From Chthonomonadales bacterium (GTDB lineage: Bacteria; Armatimonadota; Chthonomonadetes; Chthonomonadales; CAJBBX01), in the NCBI GenBank assembly GCA_027459625.1, contig DAIDHP010000027.1, forward strand, positions 1-54,788: 54,788 nt of DNA. The letters run 5' to 3'. The notes beneath the pieces are model-generated. The model saw only the letters and a list, made by a program, of their open reading frames with translations. It had not been told where the DNA came from and ran no database searches. Position 1 is the stretch's first letter; each line of letters starts with the position of its first letter. Both the position numbers and the translations under genes were made by a program. Of the stretch, positions 8,706 to 17,473 are shown in pieces.

Positions 8706-11039
8706 CTATCGCAACACCTTCACGGTCCATTTCCCGGAGCCGCTGAGCGTCGCTTCGTCCGTTTTTTCCTTTTTGCCATCCACAATCACGGTGTAGCCGG
8801 GAAATCGCATGGTGGCGGTGACGTTCCTTGGAAGCGAGAAGCTTACCTTCATTCCGTCCGACACCTTGTTGACGGCTACGGAAATATCGCCATCGGGGGC
8901 GGGAACGGTTCCCTTAACCCACTCGAGATCGCACAAGTTTGGCTCGATAACACAAGTTCGGAAGCCGCCGCTGGTGGGTCTCACCCCCAATATCCTCTCC
9001 GTGAGGAAGTTGGTGGCGCCGGCGGACCACCCGTGGCAAAGGCTCACAAAGTATCCCATGCCGTTATCCGCCTGGAGGTATTTGTGGAAATGCACCTTGG
9101 GCCAGGAGGGGTCGTATCCTTCCCAAAAAGTGGTGGCGCCCTCGTCGATCATGCCTCCCCAGTATGTGCGCACGAAGTTCAGCGCGGCTTGCGTGTGCCC
9201 GATCATGCTCATGGCGAAGATCACGTAGTTGTTGTAATAAGGGGTGACCATCGTGCTCCAGTCCTTGGAGCCAGGCTTCAGAACGTTGTCCCAGATCGCG
9301 GTCTCCTCGGCGGGGGTGGCGGCTCCGGCGTAGATCGACATCGAGTTATCCTGCCGTCTATCGCTGAATGCGCCGTCGGGCTTTACATACGCCGCCTGAG
9401 CCGCTGCCGTGAGTTGCTTCGCCCATCTTGTCGCCATTTCCGAGTTGGCGTCATCGCCCATCGCATGCAGCAGAAACGCCGCATCCTTCGCCGCCTTGAT
9501 CATGTAGAACTGAGTGGCTTGGCGCGCCAGGGGGGTGTCGCCGTTGAAATCAGGAGACCAATCCACGAAAGGCCATTGTTTCAGCTTGTTCGCGAAAAGA
9601 TGCTGCGAATTCTCCTCGTCTTTTAACGATTGAATGGTGGTAAGCAGGGTGTCGTGCTGCTCCATCAGGTATTTTTTGTCGCCTATGTGGCGATAAAAAT
9701 CCGCCAGCCCCGCCACCCAGGCGCAAGAGTATCCGGGAATGCCGTTCACCAACTGGTCCCGTTGAGACGCTCGAAGCCGCTCCATCGTCTGCTCCATGAG
9801 AAACTTGTCCGCGAAGACGTTGTTGATCACCTCTCCGCTCACTTGGAGGTCTCCCATCCATCTGGCGCGATCCCTCTTCGGGGCGTCCCAGATGTCCTCC
9901 TGCATGCAGAGATGAGCGGTGTAAGCGCCCGTATACCAAATCTTGTTGAGCAGGGGATCGGAAGATTCGAAAGAGCCCTTGTACGTAACCGGATAGTATT
10001 TGAAGTTGCACAATAGCTTTGAGACTTCAATTGTCGCACCCCGCCCCCCTTCTCCAGGAAATACGATATGGGCGTAGCGAAACGCGCTCCAGGGGGTGTA
10101 AAGCAACCCTCCCGTAGTCGTGGTCAGCGTGTGAAGCCCTCCCCAGGGGCCGTTCAACGCCTCGCCCTCGGATTCTCCGGTGCCTATCTCCACGGTTCCA
10201 GGCCCTTTGAGGGTGATCTCGATGCGCCCCGCAAGCTCTTTGCCGAAATCGATCACGAACTCGGGGGGATTTTTGGAATCCGCGGGTGGCGTCCGCACTA
10301 CGAGGCGGCAATCCTTTCCGGTGACGCTGTCCGCTTCGGTGATCTTTCCGTCGCCTTCCGTGAGGTCTATCACCTTCACGGGGAGGATAGGCATGTACGC
10401 CAGATAATTGACGCCTCCGTTGGCGTTTGGCCAGCCTTCCAGTTGTCCAGCCCAGACGCCAGAGTTGATGTCCGCCTCCACCGTGGCGTTTTGCCAGTTG
10501 GATGCGTCGTAGCCGGATTCCCTCCATCCACTCGGCTCGGTGGTGGTGTCATCCACTTTCCAGTTCTCTCCCGAAAGCGCGATGGGCTTTCCATGCGATT
10601 CCAACCTGGCAAGTATCCCCGCCGCTCCGCCGTCGTTTTGCCCCCGTACCGCGATAACGTTCTCTCCCTTCTTCAAATATCGGGTTACGTCCGCGTGGTG
10701 GACGGTTTGCCACACCAAATCGTTGCCGGGAACGGGATGGCTGGATGCGACAAAGTGACCATTCACCCATGCCGTGAAGAAATTATCCGCCGTGACGTAC
10801 AGGGTGGAATGCGGGGGGATGGAACTCAATCGAAATTCCGTACGCGCAAGGATTGATTGAGTGTCCCCGGTTTGCGAAGTCCAAATCCATTTGGCGTCTT
10901 TCGCTGGGGAGGTGAAACGAACCGATTTTGGAATCGGCAATCCATAAGCGGGATCGACCGTGGGGGGAACATATTTGGCTCGCGCCATGCAAACCGGAAA
11001 CAGTGCGGCGATCAATGCCAAAGAGAGAAAAAGCTTCAT
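8706..11039 (-). CDS. Alpha-L-rhamnosidase-like glycoside hydrolase (family 78 type), secreted
   Basis: The protein has 777 residues with a signal peptide (MKLFLSLALIAALFPVCMARA). The N-terminal half is beta-sandwich: WIWTSQ near 51 and GHFVASSHP are typical of the rhamnosidase N-domain. The alpha/alpha barrel has EDIWDAPKRDRARWMGD around 381-397, where Asp and Arg line the active site. The likely catalytic acidic pair includes Glu640 in ATTFWE. The late HGWSAGATNFL and ILGVRP motifs are also typical, and a small beta domain ends it. The expected activity is release of terminal alpha-L-rhamnose outside the cytoplasm. AGGAG lies 7 bases before the ATG. The gene has its own strong promoter. The large open frames on the opposite strand are codon-composition artefacts. 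Confidence 0.85.
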   Translation of the reverse strand: MKLFLSLALIAALFPVCMARAKYVPPTVDPAYGLPIPKSVRFTSPAKDAKWIWTSQTGDTQSILARTEFRLSSIPPHSTLYVTADNFFTAWVNGHFVASSHPVPGNDLVWQTVHHADVTRYLKKGENVIAVRGQNDGGAAGILARLESHGKPIALSGENWKVDDTTTEPSGWRESGYDASNWQNATVEADINSGVWAGQLEGWPNANGGVNYLAYMPILPVKVIDLTEGDGKITEADSVTGKDCRLVVRTPPADSKNPPEFVIDFGKELAGRIEITLKGPGTVEIGTGESEGEALNGPWGGLHTLTTTTGGLLYTPWSAFRYAHIVFPGEGGRGATIEVSKLLCNFKYYPVTYKGSFESSDPLLNKIWYTGAYTAHLCMQEDIWDAPKRDRARWMGDLQVSGEVINNVFADKFLMEQTMERLRASQRDQLVNGIPGYSCAWVAGLADFYRHIGDKKYLMEQHDTLLTTIQSLKDEENSQHLFANKLKQWPFVDWSPDFNGDTPLARQATQFYMIKAAKDAAFLLHAMGDDANSEMATRWAKQLTAAAQAAYVKPDGAFSDRRQDNSMSIYAGAATPAEETAIWDNVLKPGSKDWSTMVTPYYNNYVIFAMSMIGHTQAALNFVRTYWGGMIDEGATTFWEGYDPSWPKVHFHKYLQADNGMGYFVSLCHGWSAGATNFLTERILGVRPTSGGFRTCVIEPNLCDLEWVKGTVPAPDGDISVAVNKVSDGMKVSFSLPRNVTATMRFPGYTVIVDGKKEKTDEATLSGSGKWTVKVLR

Positions 11040-11116
11040 TAAAGGCTCCTAACGAAAAGGTTGATTGGAGTCGAACTCTCGCCCGCTGTTCGCGGAAGGC
11101 GTCCGATGACCGTTTC

Positions 11117-11145
11117 ATTTTATGTTCTTTTACACTTGTTGTCAA
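11117..11145 (-). promoter_or_regulatory. Sigma-70-type promoter for the rhamnosidase-like gene
   Basis: On the minus strand TTGACA (11140-11145) and TAAAAT (11117-11122) are separated by exactly 17 bases. The start codon is about 75 bases downstream. Confidence 0.7.
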
Positions 11146-11413
11146 CATAATCCGTCTACGCTTTCACCGAAAATAATAATTCCCATGCATCTCATTCTCA
11201 GTGCGTAATCCCTTCTCGCCAAATCCGTCCCTTGTTCCCGTCCTGAAATGCGGATAGGCGCAATCCCCGTGGTTTTCCACGCCTGTGACCTTAATGGGTC
11301 GAAAGCCCTCAATCTTTTTTTCGATTAATCCGGGGATCCTATTCCTACGTCCCCTGCGTGCCTTCATCATTCGTAGAAAGTAAGCGATATTATGATTGCT
11401 TCTGCCGGGGATC
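11146..11413. other. Intergenic stretch with no convincing gene
   Basis: About 270 bases between the rhamnosidase promoter and the hairpin at 11414-11441 hold only a 112-residue minus-strand frame that overlaps the end of the next gene and lacks a leader. I see no coding signal. Confidence 0.5.
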
Positions 11414-11441
11414 GGCGTCCCTCGCACTTTGGAGGGACGCC
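11414..11441. repeat. Perfect 10-bp hairpin just past the ADP-ribosylglycohydrolase stop
   Basis: GGCGTCCCTC pairs perfectly with GAGGGACGCC across an 8-base loop. No T-run follows on either strand, so it is not a classical terminator. It lies 13 bases beyond the minus-strand stop at 11454 and may protect the 3' end of the mRNA. A comparable 11-bp hairpin sits at 47659-47693. Confidence 0.6.
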
Positions 11442-11453
11442 AATGGGGGAACG

Positions 11454-12929
11454 CTATTTGGGGCAGATGCACGCCTCTACGCGAGCGTGGCATTTCGGGC
11501 AAGTCGGGACGTTGTTTCCCGCCCCGTATCCTTTCGCCTCGCCTAAGCCCAGAATGGTGAAATCCGCCACCGCCGATTTACCCGCCGCTTTCACGGCGAC
11601 ACGAAGGATGTTTCTATCATCGGGGTTCGCGGAGTTCAATTTGAATCTCGTCTGACCGAAGAGGGAGTTCACCGGCTCCGCGCTCCAGCCCACCGGAACC
11701 GTCAATTGGGCTTCGAATGGCACGGGAATATCATTTACGTGCACGGATATCCCTACGATCTTATCGATGTCGGGACGTATCACCGGCTGCACCCCGAAAT
11801 GCAAGGCGATCTCTAACCCATCCTTCACGATGATGGCGGATTCCGGATCGCGGCATTGGGCGAGCAAAGCCTTGTCGTTACGGTGCAGTAACGAAAGCAG
11901 ATTAACGGGGCGTTTGTCGGCATCCGCGAATTTCACGCAGTCCGATCTTTCCTCCACCATCTTTTCCGCCACCTCCGCAGTTCGCCGGGTCAGTTCAGTC
12001 ACCGTTGTACCGGTATTCAGGTTGTAGGTGTAGGGGTGCAGTACGATTCCCTCTCCGATGGGCTCCCTCCATTTGTCCGGAATAGCCTTTAAGCCCCCGA
12101 GGATACCCAGCAGCGAGCCCAAGGTGGCGCCGGTGCAATCCGTATCGTATCCGCAATTGACTGCGGTGCAGAGCTTGTCGCCGTAATCCTTCCCGTAAAG
12201 CCATCCTAAAATGGTGAAGCCGTGGTTCGCTATCGCGTTGCAAGGCTGACTGTTGGCGAAGTTGTGGATAATGCGGCTGCGCGCCTCCTTCCAGTCGATA
12301 TCGTTTTCATAGCACCACATCGCCTCCCGAATGGATCGCGCGATGAGCGAATGCGTGGGGATCATATCGAGACCGATTCGAATGAGTTCCATCGGTTCCT
12401 GTAAAACGAACGCCGCACTCTCCACAGCCGCCCAGAACATCTCGCCATACATTCCCTCGCCTCCCGCGTGATCCAGCGCGGAATCGCTCCACGCGAGATA
12501 GGCTGCGAGTTGAGGGTCTCCGGGAGCCACACACGCCCAGATTTCGGAGCGAATCGGGGACCCCATTTCGTCGATGTAATAGTTCTCGAAAGATCCGGAG
12601 ATGGGGGGTTGCAGTCCTCGCGCCAAATTCCGCTGGCAAAAACCATACTCGTTCCACGGATAGGGGGCGAGGTGCATTTTCCAGTAATCGGCGAAATCGG
12701 TTAGAGTGGGATGCACTCCGCGCTCCCGCAGCATCTCCAGCCATACCAGTTGAAGATCAAGGTCATCGTTCGCGGCGGATTTGTCGGGAAGGGGATCGTA
12801 GAAACTGAGGTTCAAAAGCTCCTTGCGTCCTTCGGTTGGGGCTCCAAGGGTGCCTCCGATATTTTTGCCGAGCCAGCATGCATAGACGCGATCAAGGTAA
12901 TCCTGTCTGGAAATTTGAATAGGGCGCAT
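11454..12929 (-). CDS. ADP-ribosylglycohydrolase-family protein with a Cys-rich tail
   Basis: The protein has 491 residues from ATG 12929, which has AAGGAG 6 bases upstream. A longer frame begins at 12971 without a leader. The fold of ADP-ribosyl-acceptor hydrolases is shown by GGTLGAPTEG at the start, NDDLDLQ (54-60), SDSALDHAGGEGMYGE (148-163) and CGYDTDCTGATLG (259-271), with Asp pairs that coordinate magnesium. After residue 350 comes a beta-rich segment. The last 15 residues contain CPKC and CICPK, a knuckle that could bind zinc. No signal peptide is seen, so it acts in the cytoplasm. Substrate is unknown. Being next to glycosidases suggests a sugar-related substrate rather than protein ADP-ribose, but that is inference. 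Confidence 0.8.
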   Translation of the reverse strand: MRPIQISRQDYLDRVYACWLGKNIGGTLGAPTEGRKELLNLSFYDPLPDKSAANDDLDLQLVWLEMLRERGVHPTLTDFADYWKMHLAPYPWNEYGFCQRNLARGLQPPISGSFENYYIDEMGSPIRSEIWACVAPGDPQLAAYLAWSDSALDHAGGEGMYGEMFWAAVESAAFVLQEPMELIRIGLDMIPTHSLIARSIREAMWCYENDIDWKEARSRIIHNFANSQPCNAIANHGFTILGWLYGKDYGDKLCTAVNCGYDTDCTGATLGSLLGILGGLKAIPDKWREPIGEGIVLHPYTYNLNTGTTVTELTRRTAEVAEKMVEERSDCVKFADADKRPVNLLSLLHRNDKALLAQCRDPESAIIVKDGLEIALHFGVQPVIRPDIDKIVGISVHVNDIPVPFEAQLTVPVGWSAEPVNSLFGQTRFKLNSANPDDRNILRVAVKAAGKSAVADFTILGLGEAKGYGAGNNVPTCPKCHARVEACICPK

Positions 12930-13018
12930 TTTATGCTCCTTGAGAGGGTAACTTGGAAGTGATCGTTCCAAGTTGATTGTTTTTGGCGACGAAGGGGATA
13001 TCCTTCGCCGTATGGGGA

Positions 13019-13744
13019 TTATTCTACCACCGTTCCGAATTTACGGATACGTTTTTGGTAATCAGTGATCGCCGCCTCGAGATGATCTTTTGAGAAGTCG
13101 GGCCACGGGGTTTGGGTCACCCATATCTCCGCGTAAGCCGCCTCCCAGAGTAGGAAGTTGGATATCCTCATCTCGCCTGCGGTTCGGATAAGAAGATCCG
13201 GATCCGGAATGTCCGGATTATAGAGGTGGCCGGAGATAATAGATTCGTCAATCGAGGGGGGGTCGATCTCACCCGATTTGGCAGCACTGACGATTTCGCG
13301 CAGGGCATCCACGATCTCCGCCCTTCCTCCGTAGTTTACCGCAAGGTTCAAGGTGATGCGCGGGTTACCTCGAGTGTTCTCCACGGCCTCGTGGAAAACT
13401 TTGACAAGCTCATTCGGCAAACCGCTTGGGCGTCCGGACACGCGGAACTGAATGCCTTTCTCCGCCATCTCGTCCATCTCGGCCTTCATCGCCTGGATCA
13501 TCAGATCCATCAGACCTTCGACTTCGTCATGGGGTCGGTTCCAGTTCTCCGAGGAGAAGCCATAAACGGTGAGGAACCTCACTCCGATTTCATCCGCTGC
13601 GTAGACGATCTGTTTCAGAGTTCGGTAGCCTTGCCAATGGCCGTAGAGTCTGTCCTTCCCTTGCGCACGCGCCCATCTGCCATTCCCATCCATGATGATG
13701 GCGATGTGCGCAGGAATATTGGTTGGATCTAACGGGGTGGACAT
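13019..13744 (-). CDS. uppS: Isoprenyl transferase (undecaprenyl diphosphate synthase)
   Basis: The protein has 241 residues. It condenses isopentenyl diphosphate units onto farnesyl diphosphate to give the C55 carrier used for peptidoglycan and for polysaccharide repeat units. Motifs: HIAIIMDGNGRWAR (catalytic Asp19), TVYGFSSENWNRP and the LLIRTAGEMRISNFLLW block, then TPWPDF. It is the last gene of the operon, 57 bases after frr. No clear Shine-Dalgarno is seen before the ATG. The carrier it makes would be needed by the exopolysaccharide genes downstream in the window. Confidence 0.95.
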   Translation of the reverse strand: MSTPLDPTNIPAHIAIIMDGNGRWARAQGKDRLYGHWQGYRTLKQIVYAADEIGVRFLTVYGFSSENWNRPHDEVEGLMDLMIQAMKAEMDEMAEKGIQFRVSGRPSGLPNELVKVFHEAVENTRGNPRITLNLAVNYGGRAEIVDALREIVSAAKSGEIDPPSIDESIISGHLYNPDIPDPDLLIRTAGEMRISNFLLWEAAYAEIWVTQTPWPDFSKDHLEAAITDYQKRIRKFGTVVE

Positions 13745-13801
13745 TTTATTTAAACACGTAACAATTCAACTCAACGCGTGGGGAGGACGCTGAGAATGGC
13801 G

Positions 13802-14362
13802 TCACACTTCGAGCAGTTCCCGCTCCTTGATTTGGGTCGCTTTGTCGATTTCAGCGATGTACTGATCGGTGAGTTTTTGCGCTTTCTCACTCGTTCTCTT
13901 TTCATCGTCCTCGCTGCACTCCTTGGCTTTGTTCATCGCTTTAAGATGGTTGATGCAATCATGCCGTATGTTGCGAATTGCGGCGTGACCGGTTTCCGCC
14001 TTCTTATGCAGTTGTTTGATGAACTCCTTGCGGCGCTCCTCGTTGAGAGCGGGAATGGTCAAGCGAATGGATGTTCCATCGTTCGTGGGGGTGAGGTTCA
14101 AGTCTGATTTCATGATACCTTTTTCAATGGCGCCCAATGCGTTTTTGTCCCACGGAGTGATTAGAAGTTGGCGCGGTTCAGGCACGGTGATATTTGCCAA
14201 TTGGTTTACGGGCATCTCCTGTCCGTAAAAGTTTGCTATCACGTTCTCCAAAATGGATGGATTCGCACGACCGGTTCGAATAAGCGTGAATTCATGTCGA
14301 GTGGCATCCAAGCTTTTTTTCATCCTGTCTTCTGTGTCTTTGATTAGTTCTTCAATGGTCAT
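13802..14362 (-). CDS. frr: Ribosome recycling factor
   Basis: The protein has 186 residues from ATG 14362, which has GGGAGG 6 bases upstream. A frame extension to 14470 lies inside pyrH and is ignored. With EF-G it splits post-termination ribosomes. Family motifs: [10 protein letters not shown], the [20 protein letters not shown] block, and [17 protein letters not shown]. The length matches the family norm of about 185. Its start overlaps the pyrH stop by 4 bases (ATGA), so the two are translationally coupled. Confidence 0.97.
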   Translation of the reverse strand: MTIEELIKDTEDRMKKSLDATRHEFTLIRTGRANPSILENVIANFYGQEMPVNQLANITVPEPRQLLITPWDKNALGAIEKGIMKSDLNLTPTNDGTSIRLTIPALNEERRKEFIKQLHKKAETGHAAIRNIRHDCINHLKAMNKAKECSEDDEKRTSEKAQKLTDQYIAEIDKATQIKERELLEV

Positions 14363-15081
14363 CTTGTCCTCCCAACCACTGTTCCAATCGGCTCTCCGCA
14401 TACCACTCTTCGGATATTGCCCGGCGTGGTGAGCTTGAAGACGACGATCGGCAAGGTATTCTCCTCGCATAGCGCAAATGCGGTCATATCCATCACGCCA
14501 AGTCGACGCTCGATGCAGTAACTGTAATCCAAGGATTGAAAGAGCTGTGCGTCCGTCGACTTGCGAGGATCTTTGTCGTATATCCCATCTACGTTCGTAG
14601 CCTTCAAAACCGCACCCGCCTTGATCTCCAATGCACGGAGAACGGCTGCGGTATCCGTGGAAAAGAAGGGATTCCCCGTGCCGGCGGCGAAAATCACCAC
14701 GCGTCCTTTTTCGAGGTGCCGGATGGCTCTTCTGCGAATGAAAGGCTCCGCGAGATCGGTCATGGATATCGCGGTTTGCACCCGCGTGGTGACGTCCTGC
14801 TTTTCAAGCGCGTCCTGAAGTGCGAGAGCGTTTTGTACCGTCGCAAGCATGCCGAGGGAATCCGCCATCACGCGGTCCATGCCTGATTCCGCCGCCAATG
14901 CGCCGCGCATAATGTTGCCCCCGCCCACCACGACCGCCATCTCGACTTCCGTCAGATGCACCTGTTTGATCTCGTCGGCGATCATGCGTATGGTGGATGG
15001 ATCCCATCCGAAATCTCGCTCTCCAGCGAGCGCCTCCCCGGAGAGCTTTAATAAAACGCGCTGCCAGCGCAAATTCGCCAT
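14359..15081 (-). CDS. pyrH: Uridylate kinase
   Basis: The protein has 240 residues and phosphorylates UMP to UDP. Motifs: [11 protein letters not shown] at the N-terminus, [10 protein letters not shown], and the [20 protein letters not shown] helix. A late segment [17 protein letters not shown] ([20 protein letters not shown]) precedes [10 protein letters not shown]. Length and order match bacterial hexameric UMP kinases. Its start lies 2 bases after the tsf stop, with AGGA inside the end of tsf. It is the third gene of the rpsB operon. Confidence 0.97.
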   Translation of the reverse strand: MANLRWQRVLLKLSGEALAGERDFGWDPSTIRMIADEIKQVHLTEVEMAVVVGGGNIMRGALAAESGMDRVMADSLGMLATVQNALALQDALEKQDVTTRVQTAISMTDLAEPFIRRRAIRHLEKGRVVIFAAGTGNPFFSTDTAAVLRALEIKAGAVLKATNVDGIYDKDPRKSTDAQLFQSLDYSYCIERRLGVMDMTAFALCEENTLPIVVFKLTTPGNIRRVVCGEPIGTVVGRTR

Positions 15082-15083
15082 GG

Positions 15084-15926
15084 CTATTCCTGTCCCACCA
15101 CAAAGAGATCGAATCTCACCAGAGTGGCGCCCGATTCGCTTAGGAGTTGGCTGATTTTCCTGCTTGGATCACGAACGAAAGGTTGCTCGACCAAACATAC
15201 TCTCTCGTAGAACTTTCCGAGCCTGCCTTCCACGATCTTCGGGATCGCCGCTTCCGGCTTGCCCTCGTTGCGGGTTAATTCGACGAGGACTTCCTTCTCG
15301 CGCTCCACGGCTTCCGCAGGGACATCCTCTCTGCGAGCGTATTCCGGTTTCGACGCCGCGATGTGCATCGCGATGTCCTTGGCGACTTCCGCCACGCCCG
15401 GCGCGGAGGGATTGCACTTTAATTCCACCATGGAGCCGATCTTGTTGGTGACGGTATGGATATAGTTTGCGACAACGGTATCCTCCGACACAGGATACGC
15501 CACGGTTCTGTGCAAGATGATATTTTCTCTCAGTTTGGTTAGCACATCCTCCAGCGCCTGTCGCGCGGATATGCCCGAGGGGAGTTTGTGGTCAAGCAAT
15601 GCGTTTGGATCGACTTCACCCGTTTCAGCCACTAATTGAGCGAGTTCGCGCGCCAAATTTTTAAATGCATCATTACGCGCCACGAAATCCGTTTCGGAGT
15701 TCAGTTCGACCATCGCGTGCGCCTTGGCGGTGGATGCTGCGGCAACAACGCCTTCAGCGGCTGCGCGGCCTGCGCGTTTTTCCGCGCCAGCCTTGCCTTT
15801 GGCGCGAAGGATATCGCGAGCCTTATCCACATCCCCTTCGGCCTCGGTCAGCGCTTTCTTGCACTCCATCATTCCCGCACCGGTCTGTTCACGCAATTGG
15901 CTGACCATTTGAGCGGTTATCTGCAT
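15084..15926 (-). CDS. tsf: Translation elongation factor Ts
   Basis: The protein has 280 residues from ATG 15926, which has AGGAG 8 bases upstream. An upstream extension to 15986 is not supported. EF-Ts exchanges GDP for GTP on EF-Tu. Motifs: [19 protein letters not shown] in the UBA-like N-domain and [13 protein letters not shown] in the core. The coiled C-terminal part [18 protein letters not shown] is conserved. It follows rpsB after a 270-base spacer, longer than usual, that contains palindromes. Confidence 0.97.
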   Translation of the reverse strand: MQITAQMVSQLREQTGAGMMECKKALTEAEGDVDKARDILRAKGKAGAEKRAGRAAAEGVVAAASTAKAHAMVELNSETDFVARNDAFKNLARELAQLVAETGEVDPNALLDHKLPSGISARQALEDVLTKLRENIILHRTVAYPVSEDTVVANYIHTVTNKIGSMVELKCNPSAPGVAEVAKDIAMHIAASKPEYARREDVPAEAVEREKEVLVELTRNEGKPEAAIPKIVEGRLGKFYERVCLVEQPFVRDPSRKISQLLSESGATLVRFDLFVVGQE

Positions 15927-16141
15927 ATTAGACTCCTGTAATATTTGGTTTTCGGTGATTGCAATCGTGAATAATATGATGGACATGATATCAGCAAACG
16001 GATATCCATCTTCTCAAACGGCAATCATCCCGTGTGTTAAACTATCTTCAAATATTGGTGAAATTCGAATCCAAGGCTTTTCCCTAAAAGTTAAAAGCGC
16101 TTTTTTCCGCCTCGTCTTCTGAATTTCGCGGATACCTCTAT

Positions 16142-16196
16142 TAAAAAACGGTTTTTTGCAATTAGCCGTCGTTAATCGTAGGATCACGCAACGGCT
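16142..16196 (-). terminator. Possible attenuator between rpsB and tsf
   Basis: On the minus strand AGCCGT pairs with ACGGCT across a 21-base loop just after the rpsB stop. It is followed by a second small palindrome AAAAAACCGTTTTTT. The first stem is short and its loop long. Partial termination here would lower tsf relative to rpsB, but this is only suggested. Confidence 0.35.
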
Positions 16197-16197
16197 G

Positions 16198-17112
16198 CTA
16201 TTCGCTTTCAACCTGTTCAATCTGCACAAAATCCCCGTCCTCGTTTTCCACCGCATTTTCCACGGGAATAATGACGTCGTCCTCGCTAGTTACCAAGCGC
16301 GCCAAGCGTGTGTATTCGTCTTCCGCCTCTTCAACCTCCGCCACCAATGTGTCGCCCTCGTCCATCGCCGCGGCTACGCTCTCGCCGAGATCAACGTTTT
16401 CGGATATATCCGCTCCCGCCTCCTCCCAATCCTTTGATCGTACTTCAATGACCGCATCGGCGATTTTGTTGGAGATGAGTTTGATTGCGCGAATGGCGTC
16501 ATCGTTTCCGGGGATTATGTAATCCACCTCATCAGGATCGCAGTTTGTATCCACGATGGCGATGACGGGGATCTCAAGATTGCGCGCTTCCGCCAAGGCA
16601 ATTCGCTCCTTTTTCAAGTCGACAATGAAGATTGCGTCCGGGAGTTTGGGCATGTTCTTGATGCCTCCGAGGTAACGCTCCAATTTCATGCGCTGCTCGT
16701 TCAGATGCATCGCCTCTTTCTTGGGTAGGAGGGCAAGGGTGCCGTTCTCCTCCATTTGATTCAACTCCGCCAGCTTGTTGATTCGCCCTTTAATGGTGGC
16801 GTAATTGGTGAGCATGCCCCCGAGCCATCTCTGATTAACGTAATACTGATGACAACGGGATGCCGCCTCGAAGACTGCGTCCTGCGCTTGCTTCTTGGTG
16901 CCTACGAAGAGAATATTCCCGCCCCCCTCCGCCACGGACCGCACGAAACCGTAAGCGTCATCGAAGAGTTTTTGGGTTTGATGTAGATCAATGATGTAGA
17001 TGCCGTTGCGAGCGCCATAAATAAATCGCTTCATCTTCGGATTCCAGCGGCGCGTTTGATGCCCGAAATGAACCCCGGCTTCCAAGAGTTCCTTCATTTG
17101 AATAATCGACAC
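16198..17112 (-). CDS. rpsB: Ribosomal protein S2 with an acidic C-terminal extension
   Basis: The protein has 304 residues. The start is GTG 17112 ([13 protein letters not shown]), with AAGGAG 7 bases upstream. Motifs: [46 protein letters not shown] and [16 protein letters not shown], then [11 protein letters not shown]. Typical S2 ends near residue 240. Here about 70 extra acidic residues follow, rich in Glu and Asp ([14 protein letters not shown]). Such tails occur in some phyla. It leads the operon and has its own promoter. Confidence 0.96.
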   Translation of the reverse strand: MSIIQMKELLEAGVHFGHQTRRWNPKMKRFIYGARNGIYIIDLHQTQKLFDDAYGFVRSVAEGGGNILFVGTKKQAQDAVFEAASRCHQYYVNQRWLGGMLTNYATIKGRINKLAELNQMEENGTLALLPKKEAMHLNEQRMKLERYLGGIKNMPKLPDAIFIVDLKKERIALAEARNLEIPVIAIVDTNCDPDEVDYIIPGNDDAIRAIKLISNKIADAVIEVRSKDWEEAGADISENVDLGESVAAAMDEGDTLVAEVEEAEDEYTRLARLVTSEDDVIIPVENAVENEDGDFVQIEQVESE

Positions 17113-17232
17113 AATTTATCTCCTTCGGTTTCTCCTCCCGGAATGTCATCGGCCGGCTTCCTGTTCGCCATATAGCGATTCGGGACCGAGCCAAGCCTCC
17201 ATTCCGGTGTGTGTTATGTGTAAAACCGATAG

Positions 17233-17262
17233 AGTATACACCACCAACCGTGAAAATGTAAA
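17233..17262 (-). promoter_or_regulatory. Sigma-70-type promoter for rpsB-tsf-pyrH-frr-uppS
   Basis: On the minus strand TTTACA (17257-17262) and TATACT (17233-17238) are separated by 18 bases. The start codon is about 120 bases downstream. The -10 region reads GGTGTATACT, the same ten bases as upstream of rpsU at 45831-45840. Confidence 0.65.
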
Positions 17263-17351
17263 GCGCGATCGCCTTCCCATGTCTTTTACGAGGCGCAGCC
17301 TGTCTCATTCCTGACGTATCCGCCCGAAGTTAATCGCTCAGCCGTTTTAAG

Positions 17352-17381
17352 TTGACAAGGAAACGAGTGATAGGCTAAACT
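17352..17381 (+). promoter_or_regulatory. Sigma-70-type promoter for the SLBB export gene
   Basis: TTGACA (17352-17357) and TAAACT (17376-17381) are separated by 18 bases. The spacer contains AAGGAAACGAGTGAT (17357-17371), which recurs at 23328-23342 upstream of the Wzz-like gene. Confidence 0.55.
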
Positions 17382-17473
17382 GAAAGCCGTTACACGTGGC
17401 ATCTGTTTTGCTTGATGAACCTGGCGTCCAAGAGAGGTCGTGATTTTTTTTGCAATGAAGGGGGATGGAGGAC

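Noticed and set aside
8700-10856. Long open frames on the plus strand opposite the rhamnosidase-like gene, including 308 and 262 codons
   Set aside because: They lie wholly antisense to a clear family 78-type protein, lack leaders and show no family motifs. They arise from codon composition.
11164-11502. 112-codon minus frame after the rhamnosidase promoter
   Set aside because: It overlaps the end of the ADP-ribosylglycohydrolase gene in another frame and has no recognisable motif or leader.
12990-13016. Hairpin GGCGAAGG/CCTTCGTCGCC after uppS
   Set aside because: It forms a short stem with a bulge, and A's rather than T's follow on the transcribed strand, so it is not a convincing terminator.
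16014-16256. 80-codon minus frame between rpsB and tsf
   Set aside because: It overlaps the end of rpsB, lacks a leader and its composition is non-coding-like.
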